A stretch of 64,000 nt of DNA from Siphonodentalium dalli (Eukaryota; Mollusca; Scaphopoda; Gadilida; Siphonodentaliidae): assembly GCA_032622095.1 (NCBI GenBank), contig CP136062.1, positions 6,882,001 to 6,946,000 on the forward strand, given 5' to 3'. The position numbers and the translations under genes are program-made. Positions within the stretch are counted from its first letter, which is position 1. The number at the start of each line of letters is the position of its first letter. Below the pieces are notes generated by a model. It did not search any database and was not told where the DNA came from. It saw only the letters and a program-made list of their open reading frames with translations. Positions 36,745 to 49,204 of this stretch are shown here, one piece after another.

Positions 36745-38440
36745 AGGTATAATCTCCCAAATCCGTGAAAATAAATGTTTCCGCCCCCAAATATGACTGT
36801 TTTGATTTTATTTATTGTATCTCATCATTTTGAACTAAGTTTGGCCACGATTGTCCCAGATAGAGACCACTATCCGAAATTTATGACCAAAATGCATATT
36901 TTGTGGTAAAGGCAGGTGTGGGGTAAGGCAGGAGAAACTCGGTCTACTCGATTTTATTCACTCTATATGTGGCAAATTACTTGTAAAGAACTGTCTGATA
37001 TGTGGTTCTAAATGAATGTAAAAAGACTGGGTACATACAATATCTTATGTTACTGCCATGGCCCATAATGTAAAAGGTAGGGAAGGTCTCGGCTCCCAAA
37101 TCTGTGAAAATTTATGTTTTCGCCCCCCTAATACAAATGTATGTCTACAAATCTTTGTTTTGATTTTATGTATTGTATCTCATCATATTGAGCTAAGTTT
37201 GGCCATCATTGACCCAGATAGAGACCCTTCTCAGAAATGATTGACCCAAAATGCATATTTTGTGGTAGAGCAGGTGCGGGGTAAGGCAGGAGAAAATTGG
37301 CCTACTCGATTCTATTCACTCTATATGTAGCTAAATACATAGACCTAATGAACTGCCTGAGATGTGGTTCTCAACGAATATCAAAAACTGGGTCCATACA
37401 TTATGTTATTACTGCCATGGCACATAATGTAAAATGTAGGGCAGGTCTAGTCTCCCAAATCTGCGAAAATAATGTTTTCGGCCCCTTAATAAAATGTTTC
37501 AGTCTCCAAACCCCTGTTTTGATTGTATTTATTGTATCTCATCATATTGAACTAAGTTTGGCCACAATTTAAATACTTAAATACTAAAGAACTGTCTGAG
37601 ATGTGGATCTAAATGAATATCAAATGACTGGGTCCATATGTTATGTTATTTTGCTGTCATGGCCCTTAATGTTAAAGGTAGGGCAGGTCTCGGCTCCCAA
37701 ATCTGTAAAAATTCATGTTTTCAGCATCCAGATAAAAAATTACCAGTTTCCAAACCCATGTTTTGATTTTATTTATTGTATCTCATCATATTGAACTAAG
37801 TTTGGCCACAATTGAGCTAGATAGAGTCCATTCTCAGAAATTGATGACAACAAATGCATATGTTGAGGTAGACAGGTGTGTGGTAAGGCAGTGGAAACTT
37901 GGCTTGCGAGATTTTGTTCGCTCTATATGTGGTTCAATACCGCTAAAGAACTGTCTGAGATGTGATTCTAAATGAATATTAAATGACTGGATCCATACAT
38001 TATGTTATGTTATTACCATGGCCATTAATGTAAAATGTAGGCCAGGTCTCGGCTCCCATATCTGTGGAAATTCTTGTTGTCAGCCTCCAGATAAGAAGTT
38101 ATCAGTCTTGAAACCCCTCTTTTGATTTTGTTCATTGTATCTCATCATATTGAACGAAATATTTATGACAAAAAATGCATATTTTGATCTAGTGCAGGTG
38201 TGGTGTAAGGTAGGGGCAACTTGGCCTACTTGATTTTGTTCATTCTATATGTGGCTCAATACTGCTAAAGATGCATATTTTGAGGTAGGACAGGTGTTGG
38301 GTAAGGCAGGGGAAACTTGGCTTACTTGATTTTAGTTACTCTATATGTGGCTCAATACTGCTAAAGAACAGTATGAGATGTGGTTCCAAACGAAGATCAA
38401 ATGACTGAGTACATATATCATTTGATATTATTCCCATCCT
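36570..38440 (+). repeat. ~360-bp diverged tandem repeat, about five units
   Basis: Units start near CTGGGTCCATACATTA (about 36570 and 36686, 37027, 37388, 37628, 37986) and contain CCATGGCCCATAATGTAAAA, TGTATCTCATCATATTGAAC, ATGCATATTTTG and GGTAAGGCAGGxGAAACT. The third unit is shortened to about 240 bp. Frames of 60-90 codons recur in register with the repeat and are not independent genes. Confidence 0.85.
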
Positions 38441-38565
38441 GGCCATAGCCCTTAATGTAAAATGGAAGTGTCAATGACACTGTAGCTCAACTTGGAAATG
38501 GAATAATTTCATGTGTTACAGTCAATGTAGTGATTAGGAATGTTGAAAGTTGAAAGGTCTAGTTA

Positions 38566-39915
38566 TGCAAAGAGTAAAACCCAAGATGGCCACTGACATC
38601 CATAACAAATTTCATGATGATCCGAAAGAAGATACGACCTGTAGCCTGTGTCAAAAGATTTAGTCATTCAAAGAGTAAAATCAAAGATGGCTACCAGCGG
38701 CAATGTTTTAGGGCCGAATGACTCCAAAATGAATCATTCACATCTACATGTCAATATTAACTTCCACGACAAATATCATGATGATCAGACGACCGGCCTG
38801 TAGTCTGTGCTAATGGATTGAATTTTGAAATCCAAGATGGCCACTGGCAGCCATGTTTTTTTGCCAAATGACCCCAAAATACCTCGTTCCCATCTACATG
38901 TCAATGTCAACAGCCATGACACATTTAAAGACCCGACCATAGGTACGACCTGCAGCCGGTGCCACAGGGTTTAGTCATGCAAGAGTAAAATCCAAGATTG
39001 CTGTTGGCGGCCATGTTTTTTGGCTGAATGATCCCGAAATGACTCGTTCCCATCTACGTCTCATTGTGAACATCTGTGACAAATGTTATGATGATGAGAC
39101 TAAAGGTACGACTTGTAGCCCGTGCCAAATGATTTAGTCATGCAAAGAGTAAAATCCAAGATGGGTTCTGGCAGCCATGTTTTTTCGCCAAATGACACCA
39201 AAATAACCAGTTCCCATCTACATGTCAATACTAACATCCATGACAAATTTCAGACAAACAGTATGACCTGTAGCCCTTGCTAATGGATTGAATTTTTAAA
39301 TCAAAGATGGCCGCTGGCGGCCATGGTTTTTCCCTGAATGACCCCAAAATGACTCGTTCCCATCTACATGTCAATCTCAACATTCGTGACAAATTTCATA
39401 ATGATTCAATCAAAGGTATGACTTGTCGCCGGTGCCAAATGATTTAGTCATGCGAAGAATAAAGTCCAAGATGCTGCCAGCGGCCATGTTTTAGGGCGGA
39501 ATAACCAAAAAATGACTCGTTCCCATCTACATGTCAATATTAACAGCCATGACAAATTTCATGATGATCTAATCAAATATACGACCTGTAGCCCGTGCCA
39601 AAGGATTTAGTCATGCAAAGAGTAAAATCCAAGATGGCTGCCGCCGGCCATGTTTTATGGCCGAATGACACCAAAATGACTGTTCCCATCTACATGTCAA
39701 TATTAACAGCCAAGACAAATTGCATGGTGATCAGACAAACAGTACGACCTGTAGCCCGTGCTAATGGATTGCATGTTTAAATCCAAGAAAGTCGCTGGTG
39801 GCCATATTTGTTTGCCGAATGACCTCAAAGTGACCCATTCCCATCTACATTTCAATGTCAACAGCTATGAAAAATGTCATAATGAACCGACAATTTTAAA
39901 GGTACGACCGGTAGC
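38566..39915 (+). repeat. ~160-bp diverged tandem repeat, about nine units
   Basis: Landmark CCAAGATGGCxGCTGGCGGCC near 38582, 38686, 38833, 38993, 39158, 39307, 39470, 39631 and 39785 (spacing about 104 at first, then 147-165). Other unit words are TTTAGTCATGCAAAGAGTAA, CAAATGACCCCAAAATGACT, CGTTCCCATCTACATGTCAA and TACGACCTGTAGCCCGTGC. Some units carry a GCGGCCAT palindrome with ATGGCCGC. Confidence 0.85.
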
Positions 39916-41457
39916 TTGTGCTAAAGGAAATTGTTAACGAATAACACACACACGCGCACGGACGACGGATACCAAGCCATGGCAATACAAAGTAAAGTCG
40001 AGCTAAAAAGGTAGGGCAGCTCTGGGCTCATGATTGTTAACTCAATTTTACTCATTATAAGAGCAAATGCGCAGTCTCAATTACGTCTGTTTCTTCTGTT
40101 AAAATAGCAATATATTAGACAGATGTGACAAATAATAACACGCCTTTAGACTACCACTAGGTGTACTATATTGTAATAAGTAGTGAGAAGCCAGCGACAC
40201 TATTGGATGCATTGCATATTATATTGACGTCTATACCGTATGTTTACAATTTGACAAAGGGCAGACAGGTCTGTTGCTCCCTGTCGGAGTTTACCTTACT
40301 AGCGATAAGATTCCATAATTTTGAGGCGAAGATGGCAGGAAGCTGGCGTTAATGAAGCTTTATTTACATTAATGCCCACTTCCGGTTAAGTAACCGATCC
40401 CGTGATCACAAAAGGACAGAGTGGTAATAATAGTAATAATATGATTTTGTCCTGCGTCATGGTTTATTAACGGCCCTCCAGGAATGATTAACAGCCATCG
40501 GGCCTATTAGCGGCCATCAGGCTATTAATCATTCATGTCGGGTTGTTAGTGAAACATAACACCTTCAAAAATCATGTTATTGGTATAAAAATGATCATAT
40601 GAATGCAATATTATCCACAAAGCACACTGTGTGAGCCGAGCGTTTGTTTATTTACAGCACATAAATAAACGCGATAAGCAAAACACTCAACACCGTGGCA
40701 CACATTCATGATGACACATTCAACACCGAAATCTTGAGAGGTGAAGATTAACCATAGCTATACCGGTTTGTTGTAAACAACTTGTAGACATTTCCAACAA
40801 AAGTTCAAATAGTGGGAATCTCCTCGGTGTTGAGTGGTTTGCTTATCGCATACTCTTTACGTATTGTTTGTTTACACAACATGGCATTTGCTTCCATAAC
40901 ACAAGCTTACTAACATGACAATAACATGCTGCAATTTACGTGATATTTATGTTTGGTATAAGAACAACGTTTGTCTATAATATTAATATTATTTCTGTTT
41001 ATGGCGGTTTTAACGGATGTGACTATTTTAACAGCATGACCCACCGCCGACGTTTACTGTATCTATAACAAGATCCTCATGGACGTGTTATTTTCTTCAA
41101 TTTTTGGTATGACGACCCGCTAATAGACCGCGGTATAATAACCAAACGGTACCGTAACTCCACTGCGGTGACCGTGTTGATACTGATGTGGATAATATCG
41201 TGGTCATTACCTGGGTATCATCCCTTTTTTCAAGTCAATTACTTTGATTATAGAGGCAGCGTACCGGTCTCTTGTGCTAGCAAACGTGGATCGCAACCTG
41301 TCAAGGTATTCTGACAAAAATTAGAATTCACGCCAGACACCAAGTTTGTCAGACTAAAAAGTCTCATTCGAGATCACTGAATAAAGATCCAAATTAAAAA
41401 TGCCAACTTCCCCCATTACAATATTTGTCCATGAATATTGTCGTATATGTAGGTGTA
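39916..41457. other. No gene seen
   Basis: It starts with a short ACACACACGCGCACG run (39945). Around 40461-40540 several short words recur (TATTAACGGCC, GATTAACAGCCATCGGG, TATTAGCGGCCATCAGG), a small degenerate minisatellite. The rest is unassigned. Confidence 0.35.
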
Positions 41458-41640
41458 GCGGTCGCGTTGCAAATATAGAAGGCCGATGAATTCTCTGCTC
41501 AAGAGGTCTAGATCTGTTGGTCTCGGTCGCTAGACGCTTGTGTGATCACCGATGTTAAGCAACGTCATTGGATGGGTGACCGGCTTGGGATTCCGGGTGC
41601 CGCCAACTTTCGGTGCAACTCCCACACTTCTCTCTCGTTC
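41458..41640 (+). repeat. 5S rRNA-derived repeat, unit 1 (internal deletion)
   Basis: GATCACCGATGTTAAGCAAC, TTGGATGGGTGACCGGC and GGGATTCCGGGTGCCGCC match the 3' two-thirds of 5S rRNA, including the polymerase III internal promoter (box A and box C). About 14 bp between box A and box C, including the intermediate element, are missing, so this copy should not be a functional 5S gene. Shared flanking words (AATATAGAA, GAGGTCTA, CACACTTCTCTCTCGTT) show that it is one of two tandem units with 248-bp spacing. Confidence 0.75.
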
Positions 41641-41732
41641 GTTTACACTGGGGCTGAATCTAAAAAAGAACGGGGGAGTAGTGTACGGTAGCAGTCACGA
41701 TGTAAATATAGAACATAGAAGTCCGACGAGAG

Positions 41733-41870
41733 GTCTACATCTCTTGGTCACAGTCGTTACGAGTTATTAGTATTAGTAAGCCGCTTTGTGTGATCACCAA
41801 AGTTAAGCAACATTGGGCTCGGTTAGTCCTTGGATGGGTGACCGGCTTAGTATTCCGGGAGCTGCCACGG
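41733..41870 (+). pseudogene. 5S rRNA-derived sequence, unit 2 (5S pseudogene or SINE head)
   Basis: GTGATCACCAAAGTTAAGCA, ATTGGGCTCGGTTAGTCC, TTGGATGGGTGACCGGC and TATTCCGGGAGCTGCC follow 5S rRNA in order with full spacing between box A, the intermediate element and box C. The 5' third is poorly conserved and longer than expected. No T-run terminator follows at the 5S end. The sequence instead continues into a CACACTCCTCTCTCTCGTT stretch and a CATTAAAGAACGCTACTGG phrase, as a composite SINE would. I favour a 5S-derived SINE over a relocated 5S gene. Confidence 0.65.
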
Positions 41871-42030
41871 TGCGACTCACACACTCCTCTCTCTCGTTCT
41901 GTCACATAGACATGTACAGTACGCTGTCCGATTGTGTGGACAATAATGGCGGACCGTGTACATGCCTCGGTGTGCACATTAAAGAACGCTACTGGAGTTG
42001 CCACAGGGTTATCAGGTCATATATATAACT
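41871..42030 (+). repeat. Probable body/tail of the 5S-derived SINE
   Basis: The piece after the 5S-like part (TGTACAGTACGCTGTCC, CGGTGTGCACATTAAAGAAC, GGAGTTGCCACAGGGTTATC). The GCACATTAAAGAAC word has the style of conserved SINE cores in marine invertebrates; this is a recollection, not a match. The end point is uncertain. Confidence 0.3.
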
Positions 42031-45000
42031 TATAAAGTTACTCGGCCGTGGTAACACCTGGACCAGTGTGTCTATAACCAGAATTGGTTCATGCACTGAA
42101 ACAGCTAGTGATCTACAGTCCAGATGCCGCAAACTTAGGAATATTAATTTTCAACATGCATAAACTTCTGTTTACTGATTTTCATATTGTCATGCTATTT
42201 TGCATGCATTCAAATAGTACATCTAGTTCATCGTGCGAGACATCATTCCTCAATTTATATTATGATTGGCAATTTAGCGGTCATTTGTCAAAGGCCTTGC
42301 CATTGTCATTGTGATTTTGTGTGCAAAATCGACGAAAATCGTCAGCAACCTTTGAACATCTTGTGGCTTGTCTTGCTTAAAATATGAAATACCTACTTCA
42401 AATTGTGTTCGTAAATTGCAACACAATGCTTACAACAGTGCTGTGCATTCTCCGTCTTGACAAATATGCGTATTCTCTCGATCAGATTACACAAATTTAG
42501 CGTCGTGTGAAATTCAAAATTTCAATGTCATCTCCGGACTATTAACATAATTGTTTTGAGTATTGTTGCGTACTAATTCACCACAAATTGCACAAACTTG
42601 TATTTCATTCGCTTTTTCACAAAACATAAATTGTCAACAATTCAATACACGATATAATTATATTCCTTCTTTCCTGTGTGAATATAATAACTCAAATAAT
42701 TAAAATGTTGCGAACTATTTTTTATCTCGCCGATGTTAAGATGATCGGTACTTTGGATTTGCTTGGTAACCGTCAATCTTAAATTAAAGGGGAACCGCTG
42801 AGTTATAAATATAATTTCGATTTGTTGGCTTCGAACTTTGACGATATTCCATCAATCTTTTAGGCGAAAACGTGTATAGAAAATTAAAGATAAGCTCCAA
42901 ATGACCAATAGGCAAACTTTAATTGTGTTTTGAGTCAAATATTTGTAATAATTGAATGAAATATGTAGACAACACTTTTTACAGTACAAGTACAATTGCC
43001 GTTTCGAATTTCAGCACTTTTGTAAGTTTTTGACGTTATTTGTGTAAAATTATCATCCACAAATTTACAATATGTTCCGCCTTTCGGTATTTATAATGGA
43101 GTCTTACTCACCTCTGCTCCTGACCACTTTAATCAGTTGTGTTAATTATTATGAACTTTGAGGTGGAACTGGATACTGGAGTCTCTAGGTCAACCGTCGT
43201 AATTGATAAGTAACGTTAATTTTGATTGGTAATTGATAAGTAACGTTTATTTTGAAAGGTCAGTCTCCGACATCTATATTTAGTAATCAATTACTCATGA
43301 ATTCCAGCGTGACGAAATTACCAAATTTTACGGAATTTAACTTTTCTGTGGCCTATAAAATCTAAAATTATGACCAGTAGGGTACCGCTTAAAATAAAAA
43401 ACACTGTACATTCTATACTAAGTTGTTTGATTATATACAATTATATGTGTAATTAAGTATCATCTCACTCTGGGTCAAATTGTGTCCGTGACGGAATCAC
43501 CAAAAAAGTGCCATCAATATGAGGGTAGGTCCATACTATTGAAGAACCCTGCTCTTTCAACCAAGCTGACCTGGAAAAAGTTCCCAATTAGTAAAGTAGA
43601 TACATTATACTTGCAGAAAAAAGCCGCTTTGTCACACAATTGTGTGTATATTACTAGTTAACTCGGTTTGTTCGCCGTGACGGAATCACACAACGGGCGT
43701 GACGGAATCACCGTGCGATTTTTTTAGGAATAGTTTTTTGTGTAACAAGTGCGGACATTGTCATAAAAGCATAAAACTTGGCACATGTGTATACTAGGTC
43801 CCACGTATTATTTTCAGATATGGGGGCAATCACGAAAATACTTTCCATGGCAACGGTTGCTATGCGACTGTTTTTACCTTAGAAACGGGTTGCTGGTAGG
43901 GGTTAAACCGTCATTTTACTAAAATATATGTGCAAAAAGGGGATACTATGGTAATTGAGGCAGATTGTGATATGGGAAATGTGACAAAAATAACATTTCC
44001 ACACATGCCTCACTATTAACTTAAAATGACCCTTGAGCTGCTTGAAAGTGATATTTTGGTTCATTGACCTTATTTGGCAAAATATGAAAATATGCGTTGA
44101 CTGCGCATGCGCGCATCATTGATCCCCAGTCACACAATATCTGGTGTTTAAGAGATTGTATAGTGAGGGCAATGACCATTCCAAAATATATTCATTGGAT
44201 AGTAATAATGAAATACAGAAGAAGCAACAACATTCCCCGATGACATGCTAATGATGCAAATACCCATTATCGGTATCCATGGCCGCCTTTTCGTGGAATT
44301 AATGTACTATGTTTAGTACAATATTACTTTTTATAGATTTGCCGCCAAAATATCGAATAGTATAGCGTATATCTCGCGTACACGTATATGCTTATCGATC
44401 GCGAACGAGACCCAAGTGGGTTCGCGTTTCGGGCTCGCTATTAACCCATATGTCTATGCCACGGTATATACTTCCTTTCTGGTGTCCATAGTCTTCAAAC
44501 AGCGGCTATATATATCTGCCGTTTTTAAACCGTTTTCTCCCAGTAGTCTTGGGAGTCTCTGTCCGATAATGTATGTTGGTCAAATTGATAACTCTTGGAA
44601 TCAAGTATATCAGTACAAATATGAATGAAGTAGTTCTTTGTTTGATATATTTCAATTTTGCATTGGTTTGGCAATAACCGCATAAGTTGTCTACGCAACT
44701 TCTGCAACGTTAATTTATGTGTCTGTATGGTTGCTTGCTTCGAAGTCTCAATTGTTCCCGGAAGTGGCTCTTTGGCGAAATATAATTAATACATTAAACG
44801 AGGCTTCACCAGTTACCACCCTCCCCAAAACCCCACATTCTAAACAACTATAAGGACACATACTTAGAAGAATGATAAATAAGACCACTGCGCAGCACTA
44901 TCTCAATTGATCCCCCGTAATTCTGTGCCTCATATAATCACAAACAAACTTCACCTTCACGGGTGAAGCCTCTTCCAATTTATGAATTAAGTAAGATGAT

Positions 45001-45254
45001 CATGCGTAACACCGTGAGATTAACCCACCATTGTTAAATTGTTACAGTATATGAATGGCGTTTTAGAGTTGTGCTGAACATTTAACGTTGTGTATACATT
45101 CCGCTGCGATTCAAGGATTTAGTAAACCAGAGCATCTTCTCTCTCTCTCTGATTACTGTGTTGTTGCCGTGGCGGCCTTAAATTATGTTCCAAAGGTAGG
45201 TGTGTTATAGTTATTCGTATAACAAATGTTAACATGCACATTGAGGCCAGGAAA
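42031..45254. other. No gene seen; minor direct repeats
   Basis: A 30-bp tandem duplication lies at 43201-43260 (AATTGATAAGTAACGTT). The word GTGACGGAATCAC occurs at 43488, 43677 and 43699. An X-box-like CTTTCCATGGCAAC lies at 43841. No protein domain was recognised in the short frames (42084-42387, 44416-44628). Confidence 0.4.
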
Positions 45255-45680
45255 CCTTGTCTAGTATTTAAGGGCGGGGGGTTCAAGTGAACAATTTTGA
45301 ATGGGGATTTCCATGCAAATCTGATGAGCAAAAGTTATGTATGAAGCAATTGACCGGAAACCAAAGCAGGCATATCATTGAACTAGGTAAATTATACAAT
45401 TTTGCAATCAATATATTTTTGAGAATTTTTTTCCGGAATTACAACACATGTCCTACATTTGAAAAATCAATATAAAATTCAAAAACAAATACACCAACAT
45501 TATAGTGGAACAAGTTCCAAGCAGACCCGCCGGATAAATACCTGTTGTTTCCAATACCACATCAAGTCACACTCAGAAGTATGTGGAACTCTGTAACATT
45601 TGCTCTGCAGATTTGCATGGAAATCTCCATTCAAAATTGTACACTCGACCTACTACTTAAAGGGACTGATATTTTTGATT
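45255..45680. repeat. Foldback/MITE-like inverted repeat, ~284-bp spacer
   Basis: Arms 45291-45323 and 45608-45640 are complementary over 33 bp with one mismatch (CAGATTTGCATGGAAATC in one orientation, its inverse in the other). Weaker pairing continues outward (TATTTAAGGGC with CTTAAAGGG) and inward (GAGCAAAAGTTA with AACATTTGCTC). There is no transposase. Element ends and a target duplication could not be fixed. Confidence 0.55.
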
Positions 45681-46244
45681 GCCATATTTATGTCATGGGA
45701 ACGGGGAGCAATTTGTCTGCGATAAGTTGATAAATGGAAAAGCTGTATAAACCGTCAGCCAGTCCTCCATTATGCCTTGTCACTGTCATTCCGGAGGGCT
45801 AGGACCCCTAGCTGCGATGTTCGCTGACCGTGTCAGATGTGTCACATGCATGGTCAGACACCCACTTACCTTTAATGTTAGCCTATACATAATGATATAC
45901 TGCCATGAATATATGTCATATATCCTGCTGGTAAATGTTATATTGTATACGGCTAGCTTGGTATCTCAATCGCCCTTCGTTGAATCAGCTACAGGCGAAA
46001 TTCCCAATTTAGTGATTCTCATTCCAACCTGTTCTCCCAATAATAAGCAGGTTAGGAACCTATCATAGGATTTGTTTTAGGTTCATAATCGGCGTAGAAT
46101 CGCCTCGTTTTGAGTTCATAGCGAACTGAAAATGATAGTGTTCTAAAACCATGATCGACTCATAATGACTTATAATAAATTAATTATGGTTGGAAAATAA
46201 CACGAATAAACCAACTCACGACTTATCATATCGCCATAATACAT
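45681..46244. other. No gene seen
   Basis: A 98-codon frame at 45772-46068 has no recognisable feature and I treat it as chance. Confidence 0.3.
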
Positions 46245-46693
46245 AATACCGGATAGGGCCTCTAGGTCCATTGTGGACTTATTTGAGAATCAAATAATCC
46301 AATATGAACCTCTTTGAAGATTATTATCCTATTTTGTCTGATGTTCCAATAGTGTTACAAATACATTTTGGCGGTAGGTTTCGCTAGTTTTCAAAAAGAT
46401 ATATCGAATTCCTTTCGTTTGATAATATCGAATTATACATGACTTATCATATGTACGCTCTTTAAAATGTGTTTTCACTGTGGTCCCCGCCATAAAACAG
46501 AACACCGGATAGGGCCTATAGGTCCATTATGGACTTATTTGAGAATCAAATAATCCAATATGAACATCTTTGAAGATTATTAACGTTTTTGTCTGATGTT
46601 CCAATAGTGTTACAAATACATTTCGACGGTAGGTTTCGCTAGTTTTCAAAAAGATATATCGAATTCCTTTCGTTTGTTAATATCTAATTCTAC
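46245..46693 (+). repeat. 256-bp direct duplication (two units)
   Basis: Units 46245-46442 and 46501-46693 share GGATAGGGCCTxTAGGTCCA, GAGAATCAAATAATCCAATA, CTGATGTTCCAATAGTGTTA and GGTAGGTTTCGCTAGTTTTC with few differences. The segment between them is less conserved. Confidence 0.85.
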
Positions 46694-48091
46694 ATACAAA
46701 ATAAAGGAAATGTCATGGCCAATGAGACACATGAAATGTATTGTAATTGAGATGAATGATTTTGGGAATCTGGGGAATATGATAGTTGGAGTGTTTTTCA
46801 CAAAATCGGGCATGTGAACCTGGTTACTGGTATAATATATTGGTATGTCCGGGGGTGTCTGCTCATTGTTTTCTGGACACAACGCGGGGTGTGTGGGTGC
46901 AATACATTTCTTAACGGTACTCACACAGTTACAACAATGCCCGTAAATTTACGGTGTCATACCGCGCAACATCGCTGCCAACCCTGGACCGATACACATA
47001 CGGTCAGGCTGTAGCATGTTCCACGGTACAAAATTGTTTAAGTAACTGACAGACTGTAACCGGTAACAGTCAGACCGTTGTATTTGTTTACGGTTCAATA
47101 CCGTGTAATTAATATCAAGAACGTAACTAATAACGATCAGACGACTCAGACGAATGGTATTTTTCAAGGAACACTACCAATTGTTTGCTCTTAATTTACT
47201 AATTTGCCATATGATTAGCCCGTGGTGTGAATATGATTTCCCGATAGACATTACGATTCATGTTTTAGAATGGTCGAAATTAGTATTATTCGTAACTGAA
47301 AAATACATCTATTCCGATCATATTTTTGATGAAACTTAAATCCTCAATGCATAATGTGACAGACAATATGTATGAAACTTTGAAGTTTGAAGAGGATCAA
47401 ACTTGTTATCTGCCTCGTGGAATTTAATCCAGAAAAATACTGTGTGGTGTGTTCACCTTTCACTGCCTACTGTATACATATGGCTGTAAATAACACACGA
47501 TAATACAACATGTAGCTGAAAAGCCCATCCTTCAGTTACGAGTAATACTAATAACGACCATTCTAACATATGAATCGGTCATGCCCTTTAAGACATAAAG
47601 GAAGAAAGCTACATGTATCACAGTTAAAACTCAAATGTAAGTACATGTAAAAGTATAAAACATCCTAATTGAATACTTGTTGGTAACATGTAAGGCGTGA
47701 AATAGTCCAGTTACTTGTAAACACGGTTTTTGTCTTAACAGGTGAATGCGTAGATCACGACAATAAAACAGTAACAGCTTGTTGGGATTAAAACATTCAA
47801 GACAACAGCAAAGTCTGTAATAACTATGCGTGATGATTTGGCGACAACGTTCTTCTATAGTCCCACATTTTTCGATGAAATTTGATAGCGTGATACATCA
47901 CACTGTGTAAACTGGTATCAAAACAATTAGTGACCATCTCAGTGAGTAAGCCAAAGGTAGTTTGATAAGAACATCCAAGCAATTGTGGACTCCCGGTCCT
48001 TAAATGGTCTTGTTATCCTTCAACCCATTTCATCCCATTTTCCTCTCTTCTGATTGGCTGAGAGTGCGTCGCATGGCGGGCCTAAAATCAC
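46694..48091. other. No gene seen
   Basis: Only short frames. The 92-codon minus frame at 46646-46924 overlaps the second duplicated unit and lacks any domain signature. Confidence 0.35.
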
Positions 48092-48178
48092 TTATTACCC
48101 TCGAGGGTAACATTTTCTCAGTTATTGACCGCTCAGCTGTTACCAGTAAACATAGAACTACGAAGAACTCAACGCGCA
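48092..48178 (+). repeat. ~85-bp dispersed repeat with 16-bp palindrome, copy 2
   Basis: Palindrome TTACCCTCGAGGGTAA at 48095-48110, then the same words as at 35533-35620 (CTCAGTTATTGACCGCTCA, CATAGAACTACGAAGAACTC). Confidence 0.8.
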
Positions 48179-49204
48179 TGGGCATCATACTATGGAAACC
48201 TATTCATACCACTACAAAATGAGCAGTTTGACGCTACTCATCTTCAATCGGTTAATTCATATTTATCTTACAATATAGATATATTTCATCAAATACACGC
48301 GAAAACGCCTAGGCGGTTTCCGATCTTGTATCCTGGATGGCAACAAGGATATCGTGGATGGCAACAGCTGGTGTACGTGCGTTTCGACAACTGGCTTGTT
48401 TTCAAAACAAAACGTCTAAATAACCAACTAAACGTCGTAAAATAATATACTCGTGTGCTACGAATGTAAAATAATCAATAATTAGTTCAATAAAGTTGAC
48501 AAATTGTGGAGACAGGGCCCAAAAAGCTCAAAATAACCACCCAAAAATGTTTGGAAATCGAAAAAGTAACGAAGTTTACACATTGTTTAAAGCGCGTACG
48601 AATACGGACTATTTTGACAATTTCTATTTTAGCGAAGTAGGAAATTCCCCGTAATTCAGCACGGTCTTGATCAAAAGCTACTGAACGCATTTTTTTATTC
48701 GATAAAATACAGAATGGAAAATCAAATTAATTTTATCTTATGTTAAGGATATAAAACATAATACTTACCAAAAGTCCGTGATTTATTGCATTTCCTCTAA
48801 AATTCTAAATGAAGTTTAATGGGTTATTTTAGTGCGAGTCAGAACTCGATTGTCGAAGTATCGGAAAGTTCAAAATTCACCAAAACTCTGAATGGACAAT
48901 CATCTCCGACAATGCCTCTCGCCAACACTATCACTATCCAAGGAGATTGCACCATAAAATAATACAATTATCCTGTTAAAAGTGACAATTATGTCGAACA
49001 TATGAAACGAAAATATCATCGCCTCTTCATTGAATCGGATTCCAGCCAAAGTGAAATTGAATAGTGACGTGAATTTCTCAGAATTTGACTTATCACAACG
49101 TCGCGTGCTGAGAATTGTGTACGTTGTGTGTTGCGCGTTAGAAAATAGTTCCTGTTTTAAATTGAGTTTTATTGCATTTTTATGGGACGAATTGTAAGAT
49201 AAAT
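48179..49204. other. No gene seen
   Basis: Unassigned. A TGGATGGCAACAAGGATATCG / TGGATGGCAACAG mini-duplication lies near 48334-48368. A minus-strand 105-codon frame (48900-49217) ends in the palindrome next to the LINE and shows no retroelement domain. Confidence 0.35.

Noticed and set aside
41733-41870. Functional 5S rRNA gene
   Set aside because: The 5' third is not recognisable, there is no T-run terminator and the sequence continues as part of a longer duplicated unit.
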